Assembly: GCA_034509735.1 (NCBI GenBank)
Contig: JACGWO010000003.1
Location: forward strand, 36,416,466 to 36,480,465
Length of the DNA stretch: 64,000 nucleotides
Source: Sesamum alatum
Lineage: Eukaryota > Streptophyta > Magnoliopsida > Lamiales > Pedaliaceae
Direction of reading: 5' to 3'
Shown here: positions 11,756 through 24,145 of the stretch, piece by piece
How the letters are laid out: the number at the start of each line of letters is the position of its first letter
Position numbering within the stretch: position 1 is the first letter of the stretch
Program-made: the position numbers and the translations under genes
The notes under the pieces: model-generated
Seen by the model: only the letters and a program-made list of their open reading frames with translations
Told to the model about the DNA's origin: nothing
Database searches by the model: none

Positions 11756-14700
11756 ATGGTAAACATACGTTCTGTTTAATATAATTTTAATAACGGGATG
11801 TCCCTTTTTGTGTGTAATTAACCCTTATTTCTTTTGCAGGAGCATGGTATCCACGATGTAAAATACGAAGAGGTAAACCCTTAATTTTTTTTTTTCTTGA
11901 AATATAGTTTTCTTTTAATTATTTTTATTTTGTTTAATCTGAAAACTGAGTATTATTCATTAATTTGACAGGAATATATAGTAAATTCCTGGGGAGTGGA
12001 GCTTTTCACGTGCAGATGGTCACCTGCAAACAGTGAACCACAGGCTTTGATCTTTTTGTGCCATGGATATGCCATGGAGTGCAGCATCTCCATGAGAGGT
12101 CAGCCGTCGATTTCAACTGTCATTCAATTTTCATCACCAATCATATCTATGTTTAGAGCTTTGAAAAATCGGACGTGGTGATTTAATCTGTTTGATTAAT
12201 TATTGAATTGATTGATTGATTGATTCGATTAGACTGTGCGTCCCGACTAGTTAAGGCCGGGTACGAGGTTCATGGCATCGACTGCGAAGGCCATGGCAAG
12301 TCATCTGGGCTACTGGGATTCATCCCCAGCTTTGATCATCTCGTCGACGACCTCTCTGAACACTTCACCAATATTTCTGGTAATAAAACAATTTTTTTAA
12401 TTTTTTTTCGATGTAACAAAAAAATAATTATACCATCGAATGCCTGTTTTTTGTACCAGAAGTTGGACGTAACGATACAACTCGAATATTTAAATCGTAC
12501 TGTAATTATTATTAAATTTTAGTCCTGATTAATAAATATATGGTCCGGACAAAAATCAAGGAGAAGCTCAACTAATGTACCCTTAGGATTAGGACACATT
12601 GGTTTGACTTGGTGGGGTTTAGTTAATTTAATTCTTGGATTTGAATGAATGAATGCAGAGAGGAGAGAGAACAGGAAGATGATGAGAATTATTCTGGGAG
12701 AGTCGATGGGAGGGGCCATGGTCCTACGTTTGCACCTGAAGAAGCCAGATTACTGGGACGGCGCCGTCCTCGTCGCTCCTATGTGTAAGGTGCGTGCCTA
12801 TTAGATTTTTCTGTTGTAAATCCTACATCTTTTAAAAGTAAACACATTACCTGTATAAAGATGATATTTCGTATTTTATTTAAGAAATTTTTTTATACAA
12901 ATAGCGTGTGAATATTGAATGAAGCTGTGTGTTGATATTTGAGGATAAATCTTTCTTACCGATTTTACTAGCAAGATTGAAATGTAGGAGAAAATTCAAG
13001 TTTGATACGATCAAATTTGAAATAATTATTAGATGAATTGATTGTTAGGTTATATCTCATGTAACTATTCGCATGCATTTTAATATAACTATTATAGTAC
13101 GAATATTTTATACAAAGTTTTTAAGTTTTGACATATATACTTGGAAAAAAATAAAAAGTGCTGACAATTTTAAATCAATTTTATAGTAGTTTATTAAAAT
13201 TCTAGAAATAAGTTTGAAAGTCCTTACATTTTTGCAAACTCTTGACATCTTGTTTCAGTTCGATCTTGTAAGTATTTTATATTTAAAAAATTATCAAACT
13301 GTACTTTATAATATTTTATAAGTTTTCACATATCTTACAAAGTATTTTTGAAAAAAAAATTTATAAACTCAATCAACACCCTCAACAGATGCAACTAGTT
13401 ATTTTACCAAAATCAAGTATCTTATATGTGAACAATAGTATATATTCTTTTTACTAGGCTAGTAATAAGGGCACACTCAATAATGTGTGTGCAAAGAATA
13501 CAAATTATAAATAAAATATTATTTTTATAAATCAAATGCATATCATCATAAAAAATGACTTAAAATATATGTTCGAGTTTTCTACTACTTACCTATTCAC
13601 TCCGAGGATATTAAACCTATAGATCTTGAAGGAGCAAATATTTGAATGAGGGCATCATTTTTTGCGAATAAGTTATTCTTTTTGCGAATTGATACCATCA
13701 TTTTTTAACTCGTCACATTGCATCCTATAATTTCAAAATATTTACCATTTTAGTCCTAAATCTTAATTTCATTAGGTTGAGAAATCAATGCTATAAGAAT
13801 AAAGAACACAAAGATTTAACGAGGTTCGGCAATGTGCCTACGTCCTCAGGAGGGTGACGGCTGTGTAATTTTATTATCAGAGAGAATGAATCTCACTAGA
13901 TTACAAGTACAATATATATAGATGTAACCCTATGGTACGTTTTACAAAATTACCCCTGTGCTCCTCTCGCTCACTTCGCTACGCTCCAGCATTTGTCCTT
14001 TTTTTTAATATATGAGCCATACCTTACACGTTAAATTTTCTTGTTAAAAAAAAATGAAGATTGCTGAGGAGATGAGACCAAACCCATTGGTTATAAAAGC
14101 TTTGACATCATTAGCTCGCATCATCCGCACATGGAAACTTACCCCAACTCCAGACATAGTCGATGTTGCCTTCAGAGACCCTAAAGTAAGATACGAGGTA
14201 AGGATTCTATTTTTCTTTAATTTTTATTTTTAGTTTTCCTCTTTTCTTTAACAATCATAGAATTATAATTCTTGTTTCACTACCAAAAAATTATGCCAAT
14301 AGCTAAAAAAATTAGAAAGGAGAGTAAATTTGTCCGCAATTATCATTGAATTTAGGAAAAGATAAAAATTTGTGATTTCAAAATTAACATTAGAAATAAA
14401 ATATTTCCATTGCTATATCTAGAAATGAATTCTAATGTTGCAAAATTCGTAGCTGGCATTGACTATTAAATTTGAAAAGTTACCCCTAAAATTTTACTAA
14501 CAAACACTCTCGTTAGTAAAATTTCTATCAAAATCAACAATAGACAAATTCGTAACAAATTATCAAGTAAATATTTTTCTCGTTAAATTTGCTGCTAACG
14601 TGAATTTGCAACGAAATTCACTGTTCTGCAAGAAAATCATATTGTTGTTAATGACATATACTTTCTTGCAGTGTTTAGTCTCATGTGTACAAAATGAAAA

Positions 14701-15225
14701 TGGTCGCAGGTTAGGTCAAATCCATACACATACAAAGGCCGACCTCGTCTTCAAACTGGCTATCAACTGTATGCAGCCAGTGTGGATTTGGAGCAAAGAC
14801 TCCCAGAGGTGCCTTTTTCCCCTGATTTTCGTGTATAAATAAGAATGTGTTTGAATTAATTAATCGTGTTATGTTTTACAAAAGAAAATTTAAAAAAAAA
14901 ATTAATGATACGATGTCGTGGACAGGTCTCTTTACCATTCATAATCCTCCACGGGGAAGAAGATAAGGTGACGGATCCATCCGTGAGCAAATGGTTGTAC
15001 GAATCGGCCCGTGCTGCGGACAAGACCTTCAAGTTGTATCCAGGAATGTGGCATTCTCTGTCGTACGGCGAGTTGCCGGAAAATCTAGACACCGTGTTTT
15101 CCGACATCCTCGAATGGTTGAAACACAGAGTTGTTGCCCACAATGCTAGATTTGAAGAGCAACGAAAGATTGCCAACGATCACAATGCGTCCGAATCCAA
15201 GTTCGTTAATGTAAAAGGAACTTAA
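11756..15225 (+). CDS. monoacylglycerol lipase / caffeoylshikimate-esterase-like hydrolase
   Basis: Eight coding exons: 11756-11758, 11840-11872, 11972-12098, 12233-12379, 12659-12789, 14060-14197, 14710-14808 and 14926-15225, giving 325 residues. The first coding exon is only the ATG, directly followed by GTAAAC. This is an alpha/beta hydrolase of the plant MAGL/lysophospholipase-2 type, which hydrolyses acylglycerols, lysolipids or phenolic esters. The sequence shows the oxyanion region LCHGYAMECSISM (41-53), nucleophile elbow GESMGG with Ser119, catalytic Asp243 in DKVTDP and His269 in GMWHSL. No signal peptide or membrane segment is seen, so it is probably cytosolic or peripheral. Intron 5 (12790-14059) holds an LTR-like fragment and intron 6 is mostly a CACTA MITE. 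The substrate cannot be told from sequence alone. Confidence 0.92.
13777..14010. mobile_element. short LTR-retrotransposon-like fragment in MAGL intron 5
   Basis: Contains the motif TTAACGAGGTTCGGCAATGT and GCCTACGTCCTC, a combination found in repetitive LTR-like sequences of many angiosperms (recalled, not searched). It is more GC-rich than its surroundings. Ends were not resolved; it may be a solo or truncated LTR. Confidence 0.45.
14278..14673. mobile_element. CACTA-type MITE in MAGL intron 6
   Basis: Begins CACTACCAAAAAA and ends TTTCTTGCAGTG (reverse complement CACTGCAAGAAA), with 3-bp target-site duplication TTT at 14275-14277 and 14674-14676. It occupies 396 of the 512 bp of intron 6 and has no coding capacity. 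Confidence 0.75.
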
Positions 15226-15893
15226 ATGTTTTGTTTTAATTTCTTTCCTTGATGATCATAAATGTTATCAATGTGGTGATATTTGATTTAATTAGGCTCA
15301 AGATTTTACATATATCTAGTTCGATTTAATATTTCATTCTTTATTAGGCGTTATATTGCTTCTCCCCCGCATATTTATTTAAGTTAATGATAAATGACTT
15401 ATATCAATGTTTGGAAATCCTATAAACTATTTATGGTTTCGAGGCATATTCTGACACAGGTTGGTGATTGGAGTCCAATATATGAAAATTTTATTTACAG
15501 TAACGAAATATAATTATCGTCCATATATATGTATATATGAAAAATAAAATATCTAAAAATTAAATGACATCCTCGGAATTTAATTAAAAGTTACATTCAT
15601 GAGAATACAAATCCATAACAATAAATAGGGTAAGTTAGAACTGGTTCATTAAAATTTATCATAATTATAAATATTCACTCGTTGTTTGAGAAAATTATAA
15701 ATAAACCCCCTGAAATCAACGATAGTATAACAAATACACCCTTGCGACAACATTTTGTATGGGAGTATTTGTTAGACAATCGTTAATTTTAAAGAAATAT
15801 TTATAATTTTTCAAATAACAAGAAAATATTGTAATTATGACTAGTCTTAAGGGAATATTTGTAATTTACCCTATAAATGTTCATGAATACATA
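15226..15893. other. tail-to-tail spacer with a foldback-like repeat
   Basis: 3' flanks of the MAGL-like gene and of paralogue B. Sequence at about 15628-15872 begins GGGTAAGTTAGA, ends GTAATTTACCC and has weak internal symmetry; it matches a repeat in the invertase intron at about 34250-34500. No clean target-site duplication was found. Confidence 0.45.
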
Positions 15894-18800
15894 TCAGACA
15901 ACTATGGCATCAATCAGAATCCTCTTGACATTGTCAAGCAGCTCATTCATCTGTTCCCTGGAGTGCAACGGCGACGGATAGACACACGCGCAGTCCAGCA
16001 CCCCGTCGCGAACCGTGTCGAAAATAGCGACTGACGGGCCGACGCCGTGGACAGAAGCGCACCCCACGTAGTCCTCCACCCCTATCTTTCGCTGTATGTG
16101 ATTGGAATCGTCGAGCACCGGGTCCTCAAACACCGTCAGCAGCGACGTCCTGAGCGACGATGACGGCGTCAGGCTGGGATTCTCGATGGCTTTGGACATT
16201 AGGAAGTTTAGGTCAGCCATGTCCGAGAAGTGTTTGTTCATCTTCTTGTAATGTGCGAAATCCATGTAGCAACTCTTGGCTAAGTCCCACAAGGTTTCAG
16301 TCCCTTTTATGGTGTGTATGTTGAGGATTGCAGAGTGGTAGAATCCTGAAATGTTGACAAACAGCCCAGATTTTGATTCATCCAACATAGATAAAATAAA
16401 GGCAAGAAAACTGCAATTTTAATCCTATATGAATCTATTTTAATAAATTTATCCTTAAAACGTGACATGCACGTGACCAACTGATATAGATGCACTTTCT
16501 CGTCTTACCAAAGTGATGTGGGGAAATAGGTGGTTGAAGAAGAGAGCGACAATCAATGAGAGTGACGACTCCATATTTCTTCTTGAGCTTATTATCAGAA
16601 TGGGAGAATTTAGCTGAATGTGCAGCAAGTAACGCAGCAGCTGCTAACGCTCCACACAGTTTAATTCCTCTAGATTCGCATCCCTGCAATCCATCAGTTA
16701 ATTTGTGTAAGAAATGTAACATACTACGTCCTTTTGTTTGATTTGACTCTGATGCATCGAACACTAGCAAAATCAGAAGTTAAAAAATAATTTTGGCATA
16801 GGATCAAGGAAGCATCATAACTAAAATTAAAGACTATACCATTTTTATATTTCACTTAGGGTGCATTTGGCTTGACGGATTTAAATTTTAACAAAGAATT
16901 TAGGGGGTTGGAGGAGGGGCTTCGCTGGAGATGGCGATGAGGGGCGGCATTGGGAATGGGGGAGGGGGTGGTGTTGGGGTAGAGGGCAGTGGTTAGACGA
17001 GAAGGGGAAGAGGATGGGGGTGGCGGTGGCGATGACGATTGAGGGATGGGGTGGGGGGTTTGTTTTTCTTTTTCTTTTTTATAAAGTATATATTATTAAA
17101 ATATTATGTATTATATATAATAATATTTTTACTTTTTATATATTATAATTATAAATAAATAAATCATATATACAATATATTATATAAAAAAATAATACTT
17201 TACACAACTTTCTCTGATGGGGGAAATTGTTTAATGTTAAAAAGTACGGAGGGATAATTTAGTATATTTTTTTTCATATGAAAATAATTTGCATATATTT
17301 CGTATCACAGATAAGTAACTCGCATTTTCTTATTTAAAAATATATCATAAATTCGTAGATAAACATATGGATATAGATAAACCCATGTGCCAACCATAGT
17401 ACTAACATTTATTACAATCAATCAAAAGTTCAAAACTTTAATATATAAATAAGGTGGTACGGTCAGAATTATTACAGCCACCAATTTGCTGCATAAAGGG
17501 GTTGTCGAAGCAACAGTCGACATTTTGTGTACTGTATGCAACAATAAATGACGTGGTATCAGTTGATGGGTACGTGCCAAAATTTACTGTATTTGTTTAT
17601 ATTTTTATTTTTAGTTTTCAATTTTTGAACGGACAGTTAGAGAAGTAAGTGCCTCTTTGTTTATGTTTATATTTTTAATTCTTTTTAAAAATAATTTAAA
17701 TAAAAGTATTTTTGTTTTTACTTATTCGTATTAAAACTATATTGATTTGACACTGCGGTTTAATATAAAACATAATTTCATTTACTAATATAAAAATATT
17801 CTGTTTTCAAAGGAAAATTTGTACAAAATTAAAAGGATTAATTACACCTAAACCTCCTTTGAGAATGCAAAATTACACTTTTCCTCAAAAAAAATTTTGG
17901 AATTACACTTATAACCCCTCTGAAAATTCTGTGTTTATACTTGACCCCCGTTCGTTATGATTTGGATGAAAAATATTGATGTGAGCAAAAAAAGTTACAT
18001 ACATTTTTAATTTTACCCCTCATTTAACATTCACATGTAATAATTATGCACTTATAAAGGAAAAATGAAACAATGTTAACCTCACTCATATATACATTCA
18101 TTTATCTTCTCATAAGTAGAAAAATATAAATGAGAATGTTAATCGATTGGCAAAATTGAAAAATTTTGTAATTTTTTTTTTTTGGCTAACTTAAAAATTT
18201 TCCGTCCAAACTCTAACAGAAGGAGGTAAGGTGTAAACGAAGAATTTTCAGACGGGTTGTAAGTGTAATTTTAAAATTTCTTTGGGTAAATGTAATTTTG
18301 CATTTTCAAAGGGGGTCTAGGTGTAACTAACCCAAATTAAAAACACATATTTCCCACTGAAAACTGAAAATTGAAAGGGTAAATTACAATGAGATTCTCT
18401 AAGGTTTGATAGGCGTTGTTTGGAAAATTATAAATACTCCCCTGATTTTTATTGAAATTGTGTAATCCTTGTACGAGGGTTTGAAATTATCAACTTTGCC
18501 CTTACTATATTTTTTTTAATTTTTTGAAAAAGAATAAAAAAATTATAAATAAATCAGGCGAGGTGAATGGAAAATTTTGAAAATTTCTAAAAGAAATTAT
18601 TCACTTAATCCGCAAAAAAAATTTAGAAATAAATAAAATCATAATTTATAGTGTACAAGAATATTTTAATTAATTCACCATAAAAATTAGATGAAACCCG
18701 ACTAATACCAACAAAAGGGCATTTTGCCATATCACCACAAAAAGGTGGATGAAAATATAAACAACCAGGCTGAAAGCTTTCATGATGTACGTATATCAGT

Positions 18801-20283
18801 TGTTATATATTGACCTACATGTACCAACACTTACTGGACAATGAGACAGCCCAAGAATTATTCATGCTCATTTATGAAAAATTCAGAGGTTTTAACAGCA
18901 AGTAGTTGTGAACAAGTTAATGCAAATAGTAGCAAGTTCATCAACAAAACATTAAAGGATTAAATATAATTTTTGTCCTGTATTTTTTATATTTTAGTTT
19001 TTATCTTTTTAGGGTAATAAATAAATTCTGTAATTTTTTTAATTTTACGCGATTTTGGTCCTTCAATTATCGAAGTATGCAAATATCACAGGAATTTTTT
19101 TTAATTTGGGGCTTTTGTTCCCATTGATCAATTTAATGGACCGAAATCACCAAAAAAATTATAAGTTACATGACCTATTTGCTACACTAGAAAGATAAAA
19201 GACTAAAATATCAAAATATAAAAGATGTAGGATGAAAATTTGGTTTCATGCTGGCAATAATTTGACCAATGGGAATAAAAACCCCAAATTAAAATTAATT
19301 TCCGGTAACATTTGCAAACTCCGATGATTAAAGGATCAAAATCGCAAAAATTAAAAAATTATATGACCTATTTACTAACTTAGAAAGGTAAAGAACTAAA
19401 ACGACAAAGTACAAAATATGCAGGAGAAAAATGCATTTAAACCAAACATTACATGTCGGTACGTAGAGGGAAAATATACACTTACAGCAAGAATCTGGGA
19501 CGTATAATGTTTGTTCATTTGTAGTCGAACAACCTCAGACAACCTGGGCGATCTCGAATTCTTGAACTTCAAATTCGTCAGCCTCAACGAGTTCACAGAA
19601 TACCCCAACATGTCCATCCCATGAGCCCACATTGTCTTCTTCCCCATCCCACTCGGGACCATACTCTCAATCCCCATCTCACCCTCCCCTTCATTCTTTA
19701 TCCCCGTCGGCGCCCCGCCGCCCTCCGTCTCCTCCACCAGCTCCATGACTTCCCTAAGCAACGACACCGCCGTGGTCCGATCGCATACCGACGTGTGGAA
19801 CCGTAAAACGATCACAGATTTTGTGTCGGACACAGCGTACAGGCTTGCGACCATGACATCGATCCCGTTGCATGGGAAGGTATTGGGTTCCGACCAGCTC
19901 CGGCTGTTGAGCTCGTGCTCCAAGATCAAGTGGGCCGGAGAGACGTCGGAGTTGCGGTCGGCGGAGAGGGCATGGAGGAGATTCGAAGTTGATCGGGCGT
20001 CGTGTAATTGGAGGTGGAGTTGTGGGGCGGTGGATGTGTGAAACGAGAAGATTTTGTTGGTCGGGTTGTGGCGAAGTTTGGAGCGGAGGAGAGGGTGAGA
20101 TTGCTGGAGCTTGTGGAGGATTTTTTGCAGGGTTGAGGCTTGTGATGGTGGTCGAGCCATTTGAAGTGCTAGCACGGTGATGCCGGTGCCGGACGACACG
20201 GCCCGGCACCAGTTCTGCTCGGTGTTGCCTAGGGCTCGAGCTTTGGGCGCTATGGCTTCCGAGTTACGGTCGGCGCCAGTCAT
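15894..20283 (-). CDS. acyltransferase/condensation-domain-like protein (copy B)
   Basis: Complement of exons 15894-16345, 16509-16683 and 19486-20283, giving 474 residues. Intron phases 0 and 1 are identical to copy A at 2397-5413, so the two arose by gene duplication. Shared blocks include GTGITVLAL near the N-terminus, LILEHELN, MADLNFLM-KAIENPSLTPS, GCASVHGVGPS-AIFDTVRDG and PLHSREQM. The active-site equivalent is again HTSVCDR (H163, T164, D168, R169). Exon 1 is clearly more GC-rich than that of copy A. Intron 1 is 2.8 kb and holds two Mutator-like foldbacks and a G-rich tract; intron 2 is 163 bp. The family is plausibly a CoA-dependent acyltransferase, but activity and substrate are unknown. 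Confidence 0.85.
16900..17065. repeat. G-rich tract in copy B intron 1
   Basis: Many GGG-GGGGG runs on the + strand (for example GGGGGAGGGGGTGG near 16958-16972), so G-quadruplex-prone; the transcribed RNA is C-rich. The sub-motif GCGATGGCGATGACGAT is related to that at about 26530-26546, suggesting a shared dispersed repeat. Confidence 0.5.
17835..18333. mobile_element. Mutator-like foldback MITE, 499 bp
   Basis: Starts GGATTAATTACACCTA and ends TAGGTGTAACTAACCC. Perfect 9-bp target-site duplication AAATTAAAA at 17826-17834 and 18334-18342. Inserted in copy B intron 1. A left-half relative occurs at about 22627-22745. Confidence 0.85.
18956..19443. mobile_element. Mutator-like foldback MITE, about 488 bp
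   Basis: Terminal inverted repeats around GGATTAAATATAATTTTTGT and its inverse at the right end. Target-site duplication AAACATTAA / AAACATTAC (8 of 9) at 18947-18955 and 19444-19452. It ends 42 bp from the exon 1 donor of copy B. Confidence 0.75.
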
Positions 20284-20375
20284 TTTTGGCCGTGCTAGTG
20301 GTGGTGGTGGTGTATAGTGTTAGTTTGTGTATGTGAGAGTGAGAGCTTGCATGTTTGGCTAGTTGGGGTGATGCA

Positions 20376-20383
20376 TATATATA
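20376..20383 (-). promoter_or_regulatory. TATA box of acyltransferase-like copy B
   Basis: TATATATA on the minus strand about 95 bp upstream of the ATG at 20283, in the context CTATATATATGC. Confidence 0.55.
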
Positions 20384-20774
20384 GTATTTGAGGGTGGAAG
20401 ATTATTTTCTTATAATTTGTCTTTTTATACATTGCTATATTGTGTGTGACTCTACATTTTAAGTTACTTTAACTTAATTATATGTACCAAAATTGTAATT
20501 CAATAAGGGTATGATTCATTAATTGCACCGCTTTAATACAAAGAAATTCAAAAAAATTATTCGGTACAATATTAGATACGTATCAGACATGAAAATAAAA
20601 ACGACTCGAACATTATATTCATTTGTCTGAAAATATAAAAGAAAAAGAAAAAAAAGAGCACAGTCTCATGCACGCCACATTTAGGGTTTTTTTTATGTAT
20701 ATTTTTTAAGTCATGTATTTTTTGTTAGAACTTAAATATAAGACATGCTCATTTTATGTTTATCTTAATATATA

Positions 20775-21070
20775 GGGTAAAATATTTTTTTAGTCCCGTA
20801 AGATTACGGTATTATTTATTTTGGTACCACAATTTGAGTAGGTGGTTGTTTTAGTCTCATAAAACACGTTTTTCAGTTTTTTTGGTCCCATAAAACATGT
20901 TTTTTAGTTTTTTGGTTCCAAAATGACATGATATTTTTTGAAGCAAAAAAACTAATTGGGACAAAAAACACTGAAAAACATATTTTATGGGACTAAAACA
21001 GTTACCTATTAAGTTGTGGTACCAAAATAAATAATATCTCAATTTTACAGAAACAAAAAAACATTTACCC
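20775..21070. mobile_element. Mutator-like foldback MITE, 296 bp
   Basis: Ends GGGTAAAATATTTTTTTAGT and ACATTTACCC. Arms around TTATTTTGGTACCACAA and TTGTGGTACCAAAATAA are nearly perfect inverses. Flanking 9-mers TAATATATA and TAATTTATG match at 7 of 9, an eroded duplication. Confidence 0.65.
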
Positions 21071-21347
21071 CTAATTTATGTCATATTGCATATCTTAGTT
21101 TTACGAAAAAATTGATAATATATACAGATAAAATAAAAATAATTTCTTCCTTGGGAATTGCATATCCTCCAACACTAAAAAATAAGCTTCATTCCCATTG
21201 AATGAAAAATTATAAATTGAAATGTTATAAGTTGTCACCTCTGGCCCATATTTGGATGTTTGAACCCGATTAAAATAAGCGATTAGTATTTTAATTATTA
21301 CAAATAATATTTTAGTTTACAATTTTTGTTTTTAAATTGCTTAAGTA

Positions 21348-21720
21348 GGAGGGTGTTTGAGTGAGTTTATAAATTCTTGAAATATTTTATAAAGTATTTG
21401 AGAAATTACAAGATACTACAAAGTATTTAATAATATTTTTAGTAAAAGAGTTTATAAGCTCCAAAAATAAAATATTAGAAGATTATAACCTTGTTAAAAA
21501 AATGTAAGGAGTTGCTTATTTATTTTTAAGATCTTAACAAATTTTTTCAAATTAATTATAAAATTTTTATTATTAACATCTTATAAGTTTCATAATCTTA
21601 TTTTAAATCCTTCATGAACTTATTTTAAAAATAAAATATAACATTAGTAAGCTCTAAAATCACTTTATAAAATATATGCGTTTGTAAGATCTTTTAAATA
21701 AACTTAGTCGAACACCCTCT
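21348..21720. mobile_element. hAT-like TIR element, non-autonomous
   Basis: Left end GGAGGGTGTTTGAGTGAG and right end inverse AGAGGGTGTTCGACTAAG. No clear target-site duplication. The same family appears at 63777-64000, where it is cut by the window end. Confidence 0.5.
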
Positions 21721-21856
21721 GAGTTGTTTATGCCGAATTTATTGATAAAAAAATTTAGATTATTTCCTCAAATGCTTCGACTTCAACATTTTTTCTACTT
21801 TTCTTTGTTTGAAAATAGGGTAAATTATATCGATACCCCTAGATTAGTTATAATTA

Positions 21857-22343
21857 GGATTAATTGCAATTTTTGTCCTGTAATTATAAGCATTTGGCGT
21901 TTTGATCCTTTAAGTTTCTAAAATAGCAAAATAGTCCTTTAACTTTTTAATTTTTGCAATTTTGGTCCTCTGATCGCCGAATTTTTTAAAACTCACCGGA
22001 ATAATGGCACGCGATTCACACGTGAGGCTTTTAAACTCGCCGGAAGAAGGGCAATGCCTGAATGTGGTATCACTCAACAAGACAATCGACCTCATCGCGT
22101 GCCATTATTCTGGCAAGTTTTAAAAGATCCAACGATCAGAGGATGAAAATCGCGAAAATTGAAAAGTTAAAGGATTATTTTGCTACTCTAAAAACTTAAA
22201 GGACCAAAATGCCAAATAGCTATAATTACATGACGGAAAATGTAATTACCTGAAAAGTTAAAGGACTATTTTGCTACCCTATAAACTTAAAGGACCAAAA
22301 TACCAAATACCTATAATTACAGGACGAAAATTGCAATTAACCC
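21857..22343. mobile_element. Mutator-like foldback MITE, 487 bp
   Basis: Ends GGATTAATTGCAATTTTTGT and AAAATTGCAATTAACCC. Perfect 9-bp target-site duplication TTATAATTA at 21848-21856 and 22344-22352. The interior includes inverted GTGCCATTATTC-type arms. Confidence 0.85.
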
Positions 22344-22595
22344 TTATAATTATACAAACATCCTCTTTTCTTTATAAAATTACAAATACACCATTTAAGG
22401 GGTATTAATCAATGCAATATATTCAGGGACTGTTTGAATAAAATTTCGTAATTGAATGTGCAGTGCACGTACTTGCCATTACAGTTACAACCTCAATGAA
22501 TGACTTATAATATTGCAAAAGATAAGATATTTATATATTTAGACATAAATTTAACGAACGTCAATGTAATTTACCCCTAAAAATATCTCAACTTT

Positions 22596-22780
22596 CGATA
22601 CTTTTTCATTTTGTAATATCTTTTTGGGTTAATTACACTTAGACCTCCTATGAAAATGCAAAAATTACACTTTCTCCCAAATAAGTTTGAAAGTTACACT
22701 TACACCCCTTTCAAAAAATTCATCGTTTACACCCGACCCTCTTTTGGTAGGATTTCGATACTTTTTAATTTTGTAATATC
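22596..22780. repeat. half foldback element flanked by a ~30-bp direct repeat
   Basis: The left half of the 17835-type element lies at about 22627-22745. It is bracketed by two copies of a direct repeat starting TTTCGATACTTTTT and ending TTGTAATATCTTTT. This looks like a deletion-derived or solo half element. Confidence 0.4.
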
Positions 22781-23500
22781 TTTTACAATTTATATAGAGT
22801 AAAAGTAAAAACTATTGTCCTCTAATTAAAAGTATAAGAAAAATAAAAACTATTGAAAACACCAGGTCTTATAATTATAATTGTTGGTGAAAGTCCATAC
22901 TAACCATAAATGACATTTATTGCTTGGCATTGCGTCGTTCAACCGAATGCTCGCTGACATGCCTACATAATTCCTTTTATTTCTCCCAAAAATTAACTTA
23001 TCTTATTTATATATATATATATATTAAATATGGAATATTAATAAATATTTATGAATATCTGCATTACTCTGTCGGTGATTTCTTTTTTATACTAACATTA
23101 TCATCATTATTTTAATTAGAAATAAAACTATGTTTAAAATTACTACTTTAAAATATATATATATATATATATATTTGAATATAAAAAGAACATTAATCAT
23201 ATAGACAGTGATGGTTGAATTTGTTACAGCAGATAGTATGCATTTAGGTGGCCTTGTCATGGGCATGTGCACAACTGCACATTGAAATTCAATGTCTTCC
23301 CGCACATCTCTTTGTCTCTTCATTTTCTTCGCTATTATTTATATTAATATTAAAAAAAAAAAATCTCACATAATGACAGATTACTTACAACACGACATCA
23401 ATTTTTTTTTATGCCAAAAATACCTTCACGTTTGTTTTTTTTTTTTTTTCTTGAAATGTGATGTGTTGATTTATATATATGTTTTCTTATTTATAATATA
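22781..23500. other. gene-free AT-rich region
   Basis: TA dinucleotide runs near 23000 and 23155-23175 and poly-A/T runs; no gene or element resolved. It may contain the body of the Helitron that ends at 23561. Confidence 0.4.
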
Positions 23501-23509
23501 TTTTAAAAC

Positions 23510-23561
23510 GTTAAAATAATATTTATTATATGCACGTAGGAACGACGTGCCAGTCAACTAG
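23510..23561 (+). mobile_element. Helitron 3' terminus
   Basis: A perfect 6-bp hairpin (GCACGT 23532-23537, loop AGGAACG, ACGTGC 23545-23550) is followed 7 nt later by the CTAG end at 23558-23561 and then a T, the classical Helitron 3' architecture. The 5' TC end was not located. A decayed relative ends CTAG at 50517. Confidence 0.6.
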
Positions 23562-23562
23562 T

Positions 23563-24145
23563 AAAAAAAGAAGATATATTGTAATGTCTCAACACCATTG
23601 ATCGAAATACATGCAGATTATCTGATAATGCAACCGTTTGCATAGATAAAATAAATGTTGTATATCTAAATTTGATAATGTTTAATGTATTAAATCTATA
23701 TTACGAAAACTTCAAAATGCTTAGGTAAGGCTTTAGATCTACTTACAGAATCTGCAAGAAAGGAACGCATGAGAACAACAACGGGAGGACTGTAGCTATG
23801 ACCTACTGATAGTTAAATTAATGAGATTATAATAATATATATATATATATATATATATGTTTTAATGTGAGCTTGTAAGTATAATTTTAGTTTTTTCTTT
23901 TCTTTTTGAAGCAGCTTAATGAGATAGTTAAGTTAGCAAAAAATTATCGACAAACACAAAAGGGGTTAAGTACAATCTAATTCTACGATTCCATGCACAT
24001 GATTATTAATATAGAATTGATCGTGTGATCGTCATGAATCCATATATACCTACATTCAACTTGATTTTGAACAAGATGAGTATCGTCAATAAGGATGCTG
24101 CAAGTCTCGAACCATTATTGATATTGAATAACAATCGAGAATGAC
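23563..24145. other. gene-free region
   Basis: No gene. A (TA)n run lies at about 23836-23858. Confidence 0.4.
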
